Shown here: one piece after another, positions 35,058 to 43,558 of the stretch
How the letters are laid out: every line of letters begins with the position of its first letter
How positions within the stretch are numbered: the stretch's first letter is position 1
Assembly: GCF_007750395.1 (NCBI RefSeq)
Contig: NZ_CP036281.1
Span: 409,211 to 473,210 of the forward strand
Length of the DNA: 64,000 nt
Source: Polystyrenella longa
Lineage (GTDB): Bacteria; Planctomycetota; Planctomycetia; Planctomycetales; Planctomycetaceae
Reading direction: 5' to 3'
Notes under the pieces: generated by a model
Database searches by the model: none
Seen by the model: the letters and a program-made list of their open reading frames with translations, nothing else
What the model was told of the DNA's origin: nothing
Made by a program: the position numbers and the translations under genes

Positions 35058-36219
35058 GAATGATTGGCCAGGTTGGCGGGGAGGCAACAGGCGAGGTGAG
35101 CTCACTTGGCTCCCCGACAGTCTGCCCGACGAAGCCCAATTTCGCTGGACTGCTCCTTTACCCAGTAAAGGGATCGGTGGCTTGGCTGCCAGCCAGGGAG
35201 TAGTGATTGTCGGCGGTCGCAATGTCACCGACAACAGCGATCTCTTCCAATGTTTTGAGGCCGAGACGGGTGAAGAACGCTGGGCCTTCCGCCAATTCGC
35301 CCCAGGGAAAGTCGATTATGGCAACACCCCACGGGCGACTCCACTGATTTCCGAAGATCATGTCTGGGTGGCCGGTGCCTTCGGGCACATCGCCTGTCTC
35401 CGGTTGAACGATGGCGAAGTCGTCTGGAAGAAACATCAGCAGTTTGAGTTTGAAGCGGCTCCCATGATCTGGGGGCACGCCGGTACGCCCTTGCTTGTCG
35501 AGGACCGACTCATTATTCATCCCGGAGGTCCGGATTCCGCCCTGGTTGCCCTTAATGCGCTGACGGGAAAAGTCCTTTGGGAAACCGCTGGCAATCCACC
35601 GGGATATTCTTCGTTGATCGTTGCCGAGGTGCATGGTCGAAAGCAGATCATCGGTTACGAAGAAAAAGCTCTATGCGGGTGGGATTTTGAATCCGGAAAA
35701 CAACTTTGGTCTCTCATCCCTCCCTTCAAGGGTGACTTCAATGTACCAACTCCAATTTACTACGACAGTAAATTGTTCGTTGCCACAGAGAATAACGGGG
35801 CGCGTGTTTATGAATTCGATCCCGCAGGCGAGATTGTTCCTGAACCTTTGATGACGTTTGAAGATCTCGCCCCTGATTCTCATACTCCCGTCATCGCCAA
35901 CGGTCGTTTGTTTGGTGTCTGGGATGGGCTATTTTGCCTGGACTGGAAAAACGACCTGAATCCATTGTGGGTAAATGAAGAACCTTCCTTCAGCAATTAC
36001 GTCAGTCTCGTCACGGATGGAAAGCATGTCCTCGCTACGACAGTGAAAAGCGAACTGATTCTGTTTGATGCGAATGCGTCCGGTCCCGAACCTGTAGATC
36101 GCCTGGAATTGACCACCGACCGAACGGATACCTACGCTCATCCCGCTTTTCTCGGAACTGATATCTTCGTCCGCATCAACAAAGAACTCTGCTGTCTCAA
36201 CCTTGCTCTTCAGGAATAG
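35026..36219 (+). CDS. PQQ-type beta-propeller domain, read through a -1 shift
   Basis: This frame is open from 35020 and has no ATG, GTG or TTG before TTG 35182. Codons before that TTG already encode the conserved start of a quinoprotein-like propeller (DWPGWRGGNRRGELTW), so the real N-terminus lies upstream. Shift-dependent fusion to the PhnD-like protein gives about 689 aa (292 + 397) and supplies the signal peptide the propeller lacks. Propeller blades repeat the motif of ETGEERWAFRQF, LNDGEVVWKKH, LTGKVLWETAG and ESGKQLWSL. It should be a periplasmic binding protein with a BamB-like propeller. If no shift occurs, a 345-aa product from TTG 35182 would lose the first blade. Confidence 0.65.
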   Translation, partial: RVTDLKAESVTNDWPGWRGGNRRGELTWLPDSLPDEAQFRWTAPLPSKGIGGLAASQGVVIVGGRNVTDNSDLFQCFEAETGEERWAFRQFAPGKVDYGNTPRATPLISEDHVWVAGAFGHIACLRLNDGEVVWKKHQQFEFEAAPMIWGHAGTPLLVEDRLIIHPGGPDSALVALNALTGKVLWETAGNPPGYSSLIVAEVHGRKQIIGYEEKALCGWDFESGKQLWSLIPPFKGDFNVPTPIYYDSKLFVATENNGARVYEFDPAGEIVPEPLMTFEDLAPDSHTPVIANGRLFGVWDGLFCLDWKNDLNPLWVNEEPSFSNYVSLVTDGKHVLATTVKSELILFDANASGPEPVDRLELTTDRTDTYAHPAFLGTDIFVRINKELCCLNLALQE

Positions 36220-36391
36220 AGTTAAGTCATCAGTGGCCGGAAAGAATTGTCGATTGATTCTGATTCGCGGTGGACAATTGGGTCTCGCCTGATGCACAAT
36301 GCAGGGGAATGATCGCCATCATCTGAACTGATCACCCATCGTCGCATCAACATATCATGTTACACTTTTCTTTATCAACAGGAATGACGTT

Positions 36392-37918
36392 ATGCTCCGT
36401 CAAACTGTCTGGCTCGTTGCTTTCGGATTCTTCGCCCTGACCTCTTCGCTGTTGGCCGCCGATCAATCCCGTCCGAACATCATCTTGATTATGGCGGACG
36501 ACATGGGGTACTCCGACATCGGATGTTATGGGGGCGAAATCAATACGCCCCATCTCGATCAGTTGGCGGAGCGGGGTGTTCGATGGACGCAGTTTTATAA
36601 CAACGCCAAATGCACCACGACGCGTGCGTCATTGCTCACCGGCTTGACCCCTCGGCGGAATAAGACGCTGTTAAACCCGAATATGGTCACCATCGCAGAA
36701 GTCCTCCAGTCGGCGGGTTACCGGACTGGCCTCTCCGGTAAATGGCACTTGGGAAGCAAAGAGCCTCATCGTCCTTCGGATCGTGGGTTCGATCATTATT
36801 ATGGTTTACTGGATGGCGCCTGTAATTTCTTCGATCCCTATTATCCCGATCCCCCCTTCAAAGGAGGTCGTCGACGTGTCTTCGCCGAGGATGATGAAAT
36901 CATCACGGAATTTCCGGAAGGGTATTATACGACGAACGCCTTCACCGACGATGCCGTTGAGTTCGTCAAAGAGAGTGCCCAGCAGCCTGATCCCTTCTTT
37001 CTGCATGTCTGTTACACGGCCCCTCACTATCCACTGCATGCACCCGAAGAAGATGTCATCCCCTACCTTGGGAAATATAAACAGGGTTGGGAGCAGTTGC
37101 GGGCGGAACGCTATCAACGTCAGTTAGATATGGGTTTACTGGCCGAACCTTGGGAACTCCCAGCAGCCAACCGGGAAGTGATTCCATGGGAGGAAGCGAT
37201 TGACCACGACTGGCAGGATCGCCGGATGGCTGTATACGCCGCGATGATTGAAATTATGGACCGTGGAATTGGTCGCATATTGACGACGATAAAAGAACAG
37301 AAGATCGAAGAGAATACCATCGTGATGTTCCTCTCGGACAACGGGGGTTGTGCCGAGATTCCGGGAGGTGAAGACCCTACCGCCAAACCAGGGGTTATCG
37401 AGACCTACACTACTTGTGGCCCCGGTTGGGCCTACGCTTCTAACACACCCTTTCGCCGGTATAAACAGTGGGTTCATGAAGGGGGCATCTCCACACCCTT
37501 CATCGTGCATTGGCCCGGACACATTGAAGGAGGAACCTACAACCGCAATGTCGGGCACATTATCGACCTTCTCCCTACCTGCGTCGAACTCGCCGGGACG
37601 ACTTATCCCGAGACTTTTCGTGATGAGAAAATCGATCCAGTCGAAGGAGTCAGTCTGTTAAAGGCAATGCAGTCGGACCAACCACAGTCGGAGTTAAACG
37701 ATCGGACGTTATATTGGGAGTGGAGTGGCAGCCGGGCGATACGAACTGGCGACTGGAAACTTTCCTGGGACCGAGGCATAAAAGAGTGGGAACTGTATCA
37801 CATCACGAAAGATCGTACGGAGTTACATGATCTGGCAGCTGAGCACCCCGACCGGGTCGAACAGATGAGCCAGGACTGGCTGGCCTGGGCCAAGCGGACG
37901 CATGTGAAATCGAAGTGA
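36392..37918 (+). CDS. Sulfatase (formylglycine-dependent)
   Basis: 508 aa. A signal peptide (LVAFGFFALTSSLLAA, cleavage near residue 23) directs it out of the cytoplasm. The metal site RPNIILIMADDMGYSDIGCYGG is typical. The formylglycine motif is C-T-T-T-R at residues 74-78: the cysteine and arginine are kept but the usual proline or alanine at +2 is threonine. Further sulfatase features are GKWHLG and FLSDNGG and the C-terminal TGDWKLSW. It hydrolyses sulfate esters of polysaccharides, as in many planctomycetes. It ends 20 bp before the convergent cydB gene. Confidence 0.88.
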   Translation: MLRQTVWLVAFGFFALTSSLLAADQSRPNIILIMADDMGYSDIGCYGGEINTPHLDQLAERGVRWTQFYNNAKCTTTRASLLTGLTPRRNKTLLNPNMVTIAEVLQSAGYRTGLSGKWHLGSKEPHRPSDRGFDHYYGLLDGACNFFDPYYPDPPFKGGRRRVFAEDDEIITEFPEGYYTTNAFTDDAVEFVKESAQQPDPFFLHVCYTAPHYPLHAPEEDVIPYLGKYKQGWEQLRAERYQRQLDMGLLAEPWELPAANREVIPWEEAIDHDWQDRRMAVYAAMIEIMDRGIGRILTTIKEQKIEENTIVMFLSDNGGCAEIPGGEDPTAKPGVIETYTTCGPGWAYASNTPFRRYKQWVHEGGISTPFIVHWPGHIEGGTYNRNVGHIIDLLPTCVELAGTTYPETFRDEKIDPVEGVSLLKAMQSDQPQSELNDRTLYWEWSGSRAIRTGDWKLSWDRGIKEWELYHITKDRTELHDLAAEHPDRVEQMSQDWLAWAKRTHVKSK

Positions 37919-37938
37919 TCCTTCGGTTCCCTGAATTC

Positions 37939-39021
37939 TTAATAGCTCGTCTCTTCCAGTTTGACTTTCCCATGGAAGGTCCAGTAAATAACGGCGCTAT
38001 AGGCCATAACGCACGGCATACCGATGATGGCAATCAACAGCATAATGCCTAAAGTTTTCTCGCTGCTGGCTGCGTTGAGAATGGTCAAACTGTAGGAGGC
38101 ATCGTTACTGGCAGGAACCAGAAACGGGAAGATCGCCGTGATAAACAGCACCACAAAGGCGGCGATGACACAACTGCTGCTGAGAAACGCATGGCCTTCA
38201 CTCCCTTTGCTGATCGCTCGGGGAATATTGAGTACGGCGAGGGCGTTCAGAATCGGGACGACCCATAACAGCGGGTAGGCATGTAAGGTCTCCACTGCGC
38301 GGGGAACGGTTAACGTAGTCCAAACTGTCATGATGACAAACAAAACGGCAAACACGTAGAACATCCGCCACATCACTCGCCGCATTCGTTGTTGAAGTTC
38401 GCCCTCTGTCTTCAGGTATAAAAAGATTGAACCGTGCAATGCGAATGCGAAGACCCCCAATAGTCCCACCGCCAGCGAGTACGGGTTCAACAGCATCCAG
38501 AACGTACCGATGTATTCGTGATGAGCATCCAGCGGGACGCCCAGCATCATGTTGCCCACGGCCACGCCAAAGAGGAATGTCGCGAGGAGCGATCCCAGAA
38601 AGAACGCCAAATCCCACACCTGACGCCAGGCAGGCGATTTGACTTTCCCTCTGAATTCCAGACTGACGGCACGCAGGATGAGGGCCAGCAGCAACATCAT
38701 CAGCGGTAGATAAAATCCACTGAAGACTGTCGCATACGCTTCCGGGAACGCGGCGAATAAAGCTCCTCCGAATGTGACCAGCCAGACTTCATTCCCATCC
38801 CAGATTGGACCGATGCTGTTCATGACAAGCCGTCGTTCTTTATCCGTCTTGGCAACAAATGGATGCAGAATTCCAACACCCAAGTCGAAACCATCCAGAA
38901 TCGCATAACCTGTCAGCAGCACGGCTAACAGCAAAAACCAGATGAATGCCAGGCCTTCCCGACTGATGAAGGAAAAGAGCCCTTCGGCGAACAGGGGGAT
39001 ATCGAATAACAAATCAGTCAT
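37939..39021 (-). CDS. cydB: Cytochrome bd ubiquinol oxidase subunit II
   Basis: 360 aa from the ATG at 39021, chosen because GAGGAGAGCAAC lies just upstream; the frame opens 48 codons earlier. Hydrophobic segments and the conserved [22 protein letters not shown] and [23 protein letters not shown] identify CydB, the heme-poor partner subunit of the bd oxidase in the inner membrane. The start overlaps cydA by 8 bases, so the two are translated together. The enzyme reduces O2 with quinol at high affinity, giving tolerance to low oxygen. Confidence 0.92.
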   Translation of the reverse strand: MTDLLFDIPLFAEGLFSFISREGLAFIWFLLLAVLLTGYAILDGFDLGVGILHPFVAKTDKERRLVMNSIGPIWDGNEVWLVTFGGALFAAFPEAYATVFSGFYLPLMMLLLALILRAVSLEFRGKVKSPAWRQVWDLAFFLGSLLATFLFGVAVGNMMLGVPLDAHHEYIGTFWMLLNPYSLAVGLLGVFAFALHGSIFLYLKTEGELQQRMRRVMWRMFYVFAVLFVIMTVWTTLTVPRAVETLHAYPLLWVVPILNALAVLNIPRAISKGSEGHAFLSSSCVIAAFVVLFITAIFPFLVPASNDASYSLTILNAASSEKTLGIMLLIAIIGMPCVMAYSAVIYWTFHGKVKLEETSY

Positions 39022-40675
39022 GTTGCTCTCCTCGGTCGGTCGATTCCGTCGGGTCGTCCCAAAGGCCGGCATCCGCCAGACCAAGTCGATCATGTTCTCC
39101 ACCGACCTGGAATATGCTCTCGGATTGATTTTTGGCAAATCCATCTTCTGGAGGTTCAGGACCATGTTGGATCTTCTTGTTTAAGATGAATATCCAGACA
39201 GATCCCAGCAGTAAATAGATCAGCAGGAACATTACGATTGAGGCGGCCACCTGTTCTGCTGCAACGGCTTTACTGACTCCGTCGGTCGTGCTGAGACCCG
39301 CGTACCGTTCATAAATTGATCCGTCCGGCAAGGCGGCGGATACTTTTTCGTATTGAAGAAATCCATCTTCGTCGAACACAGGTTGATTGTCGGTATCGGT
39401 GACAATCGGAGGATGAACGATCCACGGTTGCCGTCCAACTTCCGCCGCGACCCAGCCTACCTGATTCGCAATCACCGCCAGCAGGACACTCACACAATAG
39501 GCCCACATTACCCAGCGTTTCTTAAATAAGGTCCCTCGCCACAACAGATAATAACTGTAAAGAGTCAAGGCAATAAAGAATGTTCCGATCCCCACCATGA
39601 GTCGCCACGAGATGAATGGGATCCACAACGGAGGTCGATGTTCGGGTCGAATTTTGTCCAGACCGATCACCGGTTCAGTGAAACTGGTGTCGTCATGCAC
39701 CATAAAACTGAGTGCGCCCGGGATGGCGATGCGCATATGAATCGTCTCTGCTTCTGCATCCGGTATCCCAAACAGAGTCAGGTCTGCTGGCCCCTCGCTT
39801 TCAAAGTGTCCTTCGAACGTGGCCAGCTTGGCGGGTTGATAGTGGTAGACGTTTTGTGCCTGTTGATGTCCATTGAAAGCGATCAAAATACTGCTGATCG
39901 TCGCCAGAAAAAGCGCTCCACCAAAACTTCGTTTGGCAAACTCGACGTGCTTACCTTTGAGAATATACCAGGAGCAGATGCTCAGAATGAAAAACGAACC
40001 CATAATGAAGCAACCGAGCAGTACATGGGAAAGCCGATAGCCGGTGGAAGGATTCAACACCATCGCCCAGAAATCGGTCACTTCAGCCCGCATGACGGGA
40101 ACACCATCGATGATCCAGGGTTTGGTGATCAAGACCCCGTTCTCGTCGAAGGTACGCTGTCCGTGCTCGTTCAAGACCTCGCGAGTCATCGGGACAATAT
40201 GGCTTCCGGCGGGAGTCTGTTGCCACGAATTCGCAATGACGATCCAGACACTGGAGAAAATGCTCCCAAACGAAACCATACAGGTAGAGAAGAAGTGCAT
40301 CTTCGGACCGACCCGATTCCAGCCGAAGATGAGCACGGCCAGAAAGCCCGATTCCAGGAAGAAGGCAAAAATGCCCTCAGCTGCAAGCGCTGATCCAAAG
40401 ACGTCCCCCACGAATCGTGAATAAGTCGCCCAGTTCGTGCCAAACTGGAATTCCATGACGATTCCCGAAGCGACGCCGATCGCGAAGTTGAGTCCGAATA
40501 TCCTCGTCCAGAATTTTTGCGCCTGCCGATAGGCGGGATCGCGCGTCTTCAGATACATTCCGCCGAGATACACCAGTACCACGCCCATCCCGATCGTGAG
40601 CGGGGGAAACAGGTAATGGAACATGATCGTCAGCGCAAACTGAATGCGGGAGAGTAGTACCAGGTCGAGTTCCAT
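39014..40675 (-). CDS. cydA: Cytochrome bd ubiquinol oxidase subunit I with two extra loops
   Basis: 553 aa. The N-terminal helix carries the heme ligand His20 ([16 protein letters not shown]), and the [18 protein letters not shown] helix has the acidic residues of the proton path. The quinol-binding loop is the short type. Two insertions are unusual: about residues 162-193 (after SHIV) and about 421-462 (after GRQPWIV). Both contain a similar motif, FDENGVL and FDEDGFL. Subunit I binds hemes b558, b595 and d. The gene starts the cydAB operon, with an inverted-repeat operator candidate upstream at 40721-40769. Confidence 0.93.
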   Translation of the reverse strand: MELDLVLLSRIQFALTIMFHYLFPPLTIGMGVVLVYLGGMYLKTRDPAYRQAQKFWTRIFGLNFAIGVASGIVMEFQFGTNWATYSRFVGDVFGSALAAEGIFAFFLESGFLAVLIFGWNRVGPKMHFFSTCMVSFGSIFSSVWIVIANSWQQTPAGSHIVPMTREVLNEHGQRTFDENGVLITKPWIIDGVPVMRAEVTDFWAMVLNPSTGYRLSHVLLGCFIMGSFFILSICSWYILKGKHVEFAKRSFGGALFLATISSILIAFNGHQQAQNVYHYQPAKLATFEGHFESEGPADLTLFGIPDAEAETIHMRIAIPGALSFMVHDDTSFTEPVIGLDKIRPEHRPPLWIPFISWRLMVGIGTFFIALTLYSYYLLWRGTLFKKRWVMWAYCVSVLLAVIANQVGWVAAEVGRQPWIVHPPIVTDTDNQPVFDEDGFLQYEKVSAALPDGSIYERYAGLSTTDGVSKAVAAEQVAASIVMFLLIYLLLGSVWIFILNKKIQHGPEPPEDGFAKNQSESIFQVGGEHDRLGLADAGLWDDPTESTDRGEQHD

Positions 40676-40720
40676 AACCGCAAAATCCTATCAGCCAAAA
40701 ACGATCGGACGAAAAGTCTA

Positions 40721-40769
40721 ATGTATGCTTTATCATTGTCGCGGATTGTCTGTTACAGTCAGCATACAT
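40721..40769. promoter_or_regulatory. Inverted repeat upstream of cydAB, operator candidate
   Basis: ATGTATGCT at 40721-40729 and its exact reverse complement AGCATACAT at 40761-40769, 31 bases apart, lie 46-94 bases upstream of the cydA start. Half-sites of this length around a promoter are typical for dimeric regulators or looping pairs, for example Rrf2-type or FNR-type oxygen and NO sensors. The regulator is not known. Confidence 0.5.
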
Positions 40770-40945
40770 AAAAACCATTAAAGGTGAGTTATCAAAATTA
40801 GGAATTACTCGCTGGGTAATCTCGGAATTGAATCTGGGCCACTGCCGGGATACAACAGAGTCAGTCCGGTATTGATCAACGTTGCTTTATTCGTAGTCAT
40901 TTATTTAAGCCGTCGTTTCCCTCTTAGATTGAGAGACCAGGTTCC

Positions 40946-41893
40946 TTGGGTATCATCATTGGCATGGATGAAGCTGGCTACGGGCCCAATTTGGGGCCTC
41001 TGGTTATTTCGGTCGTCGGTTGGAAATCCGTGGCTTCACCGCGTGAGACCGACTTCTGGACTCTGTTTGAACCCATCGTCACTCAGAAATTCAAACGGAA
41101 TGAGACCCGCGTGCATGTGGGAGACTCCAAAGCGGTGTACACACCGGGGCGAGGAGTGAAGCAACTCGAACGATCCGTACTCTCATTTTTGGGACTGGTT
41201 GGCCAATTTCCCAGTTCGTTTCGCCAACTCATCGAATTCGTCTCTCCGCATACGCTCGATGAGTTTGCCCTCGAACCTTGGTTCGCCAACAGCGATCTCG
41301 AACTGCCGCTGAAAAATGAAGCGGTTGAAATTGAACAGACTGCCCATCGTTGGCGAACGTTATGTGAAGAATGTCAGCTCGAACCCCTCCTCATGCGTTC
41401 CGATGTCGTCGGCACTGTCCGTTTCAACCAGGAAGTTGAGCGTCATCAGAGTAAAGGAGTCGTCCTTTCAGAGGCGACAATCAGCCTGCTCCAAAAAGTT
41501 TGGGAACCCGTGCGGCAGGAGACCTGTTGGATCGTGGGGGACAAACATGGCGGACGTAATCGATATGACGATCTGTTGGGGCCTCTCGCCGGGGATTCGA
41601 TGATCCTCCGTCGCGAAGAGGGGACCCAGCGAAGCGAGTATCGGATTGATCAGACCGACATCCGATTCCAAACCAAGGCGGAGTCGCACTTTTCAGTCGC
41701 CTTGGCCTCGATGATTTCCAAGTACGTGCGGGAAGTCTCAATGGAAGTGTTCAACCGCTATTGGCAAACCCATCGCCCCGACCTCAAACCGACCAAAGGT
41801 TACCCGACCGATGCCCGTCGCTTTCAGACAGAGGTAGCCGATCTCCAACGTGAACTCGGCATCAGCGACGAATGTTTCTGGCGAGCCCGGTAG
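40946..41893 (+). CDS. Divergent ribonuclease HII-like protein
   Basis: 315 aa, starting with TTG at 40946; an in-frame stop at 40925 excludes an upstream start, and an AGAGACCAGG site precedes it. RNase HII-like features are GMDEAGYGPNLGPLV with the catalytic Asp-Glu pair at 8-9, GDSKAVY near residue 54, and a C-terminal SMISKYVREVSMEVF helix with KGYPTDARRF. Those regions mirror the DEAGRGPLAGP, DSKKL and ASILAKVTRD motifs of RNase HII. It is about 100 aa longer than usual, with an insertion between residues 70 and 200. It would cut RNA in RNA/DNA hybrids. Activity is inferred. Confidence 0.75.
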   Translation: MGIIIGMDEAGYGPNLGPLVISVVGWKSVASPRETDFWTLFEPIVTQKFKRNETRVHVGDSKAVYTPGRGVKQLERSVLSFLGLVGQFPSSFRQLIEFVSPHTLDEFALEPWFANSDLELPLKNEAVEIEQTAHRWRTLCEECQLEPLLMRSDVVGTVRFNQEVERHQSKGVVLSEATISLLQKVWEPVRQETCWIVGDKHGGRNRYDDLLGPLAGDSMILRREEGTQRSEYRIDQTDIRFQTKAESHFSVALASMISKYVREVSMEVFNRYWQTHRPDLKPTKGYPTDARRFQTEVADLQRELGISDECFWRAR

Positions 41894-42288
41894 GTTGGGA
41901 GGATCAGGAGGCTCGGTGGTCTGCGTTCGCCCAAACCTGCGATGTAGACGTTGAAAAAGGCTGCTGTTTCTCTACTTCGGCCGTCTCATGCCTTTAAAAC
42001 AGGTGATTTCGAACTTGTTTATGCGCTTTGATTTACGTCCAGTCAATCGGAACCCGGTTGCTTCTTGGAGGAGCGAGCTCCCTGCCGTAAAGCGGTATTG
42101 ACGCACTTTAGCTTATTTCCTACTTTTCCGGCCCAAATTGTAAAATTTATTCACAGGGGGGCCTTCCGCAGTACCCAATCCGGGTGGATCGCAATAACAG
42201 TCCGTGCGAACTGCTGAAGCTATTTAATCAGTTGGTCTGATAATAAAAATCTCCCGTCGGAAACAAGCTGAAGCGGCCGTTCTTCCTA
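41894..42288. other. Upstream region of the exopolysaccharide operon
   Basis: 395 bp without a supported gene. It contains an AT-rich patch near 42130-42155 (AAATTGTAAAATTT, a short inverted repeat) that could be part of a promoter. No -10/-35 pair can be assigned with confidence. Confidence 0.35.
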
Positions 42289-43473
42289 ATGATACGACCT
42301 GATCAGAGACTAAAAATAAACCACTCTAATCCGCTCCTGGTTGCCTGTTCAAACCGGGGGATGGCTGCGGTGTCGTTGCTGCTTGGTAGCTTTCTGCTAT
42401 TTTGCATGGCAGGGTGTAGCACTCTCCCCATGTTTACCGGCGAGAAAATCTATCGCCCCCATAACATGCCGATAGCATTGCACGCACCCACTCAGAAAAA
42501 CGCGCATACCGTCGACCTTTCGGAATTCGCTGTTGGCTCCGTTAGCAGTGAGCAGATTGATTCCGGCGATATTATTACCGTCAGTATCGCTTCTGGACTC
42601 GATAAAACGGATACCGTGGACATCAATTCGCGTGTCGACGAAAGCGGAAATGTGGACATCCCCATTATCGGACAGGTACCCGTGGCTGGGATGGAATTGA
42701 TCGATGCCGAAGCAGCAATCGCTGCTGTGGCGATACAGCGTCGCATCTTCAAGAGTCCCCACATCACCGTCACGATGAAGCAACAGCGTGAAAACAAAGT
42801 GACTGTCATCGGAGCCGTCGTCAATCAGGGCGATTACAAGTTGCCCCGTGGCAAGTCCGACTTACTCGCGGCTCTCGTCGCGGCAGGCGGGTTGTCCCTG
42901 GATGCTGGAACGACGGTTGAAATTCGGAATGTCAGCGACACCGATCCTTCCGCGACTCCTCCCCGGCTATTGGCTGAAAACAGCGACGTTGAAGCAGGGC
43001 TAGTTCCCGCTGGACACGTCAAACCAGTCTCTCAGCAATCAGAAAAATTCACTATCGATCTGGTCTCCTCCAGTCGCGAAGAAACACAGAAATACAAATT
43101 GGGCGATGGAGCGGTCGTCCGGGTTGAAAAACGCGATCCGAAACCGTTCCACGTCATGGGACTCGTTCACAAGCCCGGCCCACAGGACTACCCCGTTTCC
43201 AAACCGATCAAAACTTTGGAAGCAGTTGCTCTTGCAGGCGGAATTTCCAACCCGGTCGCCGACAAAATCTATGTGATCCGTCAGCTTGAAGGTAGCGAAA
43301 AACCAGCTGTTATTCAGGTCAGCATGGCTCGTGCGAAACGAGATGGCCAGTGGAACATTGAACTTGCTCCTGGTGATATTGTGAGTGTCGAACAAACACC
43401 CGCGACTGTATTAATTGAAGCTCTGCGTGTCCTGCCCTTCGGAGTCAGTGCCTCCCTGGGAACCTTCTTGTAA
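42289..43473 (+). CDS. Outer membrane polysaccharide export lipoprotein (Wza-like)
   Basis: 394 aa. The lipobox FCMAGC (residues about 39-44) follows a hydrophobic stretch, so it is a lipoprotein. A polysaccharide-export domain (EQIDSGDIITVSIASGL, VDESGNVDIPIIGQVPVAG) is followed by SLBB-like repeats (KVTVIGAVVNQGDYKLPRGKS and the later HVMGLVHKPGPQDYPVSKP). It should form the channel for export of an acidic polysaccharide across the outer membrane. It is the first gene of the three-gene exopolysaccharide operon (42289-48780). Confidence 0.88.
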   Translation: MIRPDQRLKINHSNPLLVACSNRGMAAVSLLLGSFLLFCMAGCSTLPMFTGEKIYRPHNMPIALHAPTQKNAHTVDLSEFAVGSVSSEQIDSGDIITVSIASGLDKTDTVDINSRVDESGNVDIPIIGQVPVAGMELIDAEAAIAAVAIQRRIFKSPHITVTMKQQRENKVTVIGAVVNQGDYKLPRGKSDLLAALVAAGGLSLDAGTTVEIRNVSDTDPSATPPRLLAENSDVEAGLVPAGHVKPVSQQSEKFTIDLVSSSREETQKYKLGDGAVVRVEKRDPKPFHVMGLVHKPGPQDYPVSKPIKTLEAVALAGGISNPVADKIYVIRQLEGSEKPAVIQVSMARAKRDGQWNIELAPGDIVSVEQTPATVLIEALRVLPFGVSASLGTFL

Positions 43474-43558
43474 CGAGACTCACTTCGACTGTCGCCACCA
43501 ACTCCGGCCCGGTCAACCGCCAGTATGATTGATTCCTTCTCCCCTTGGATTGCCATTC

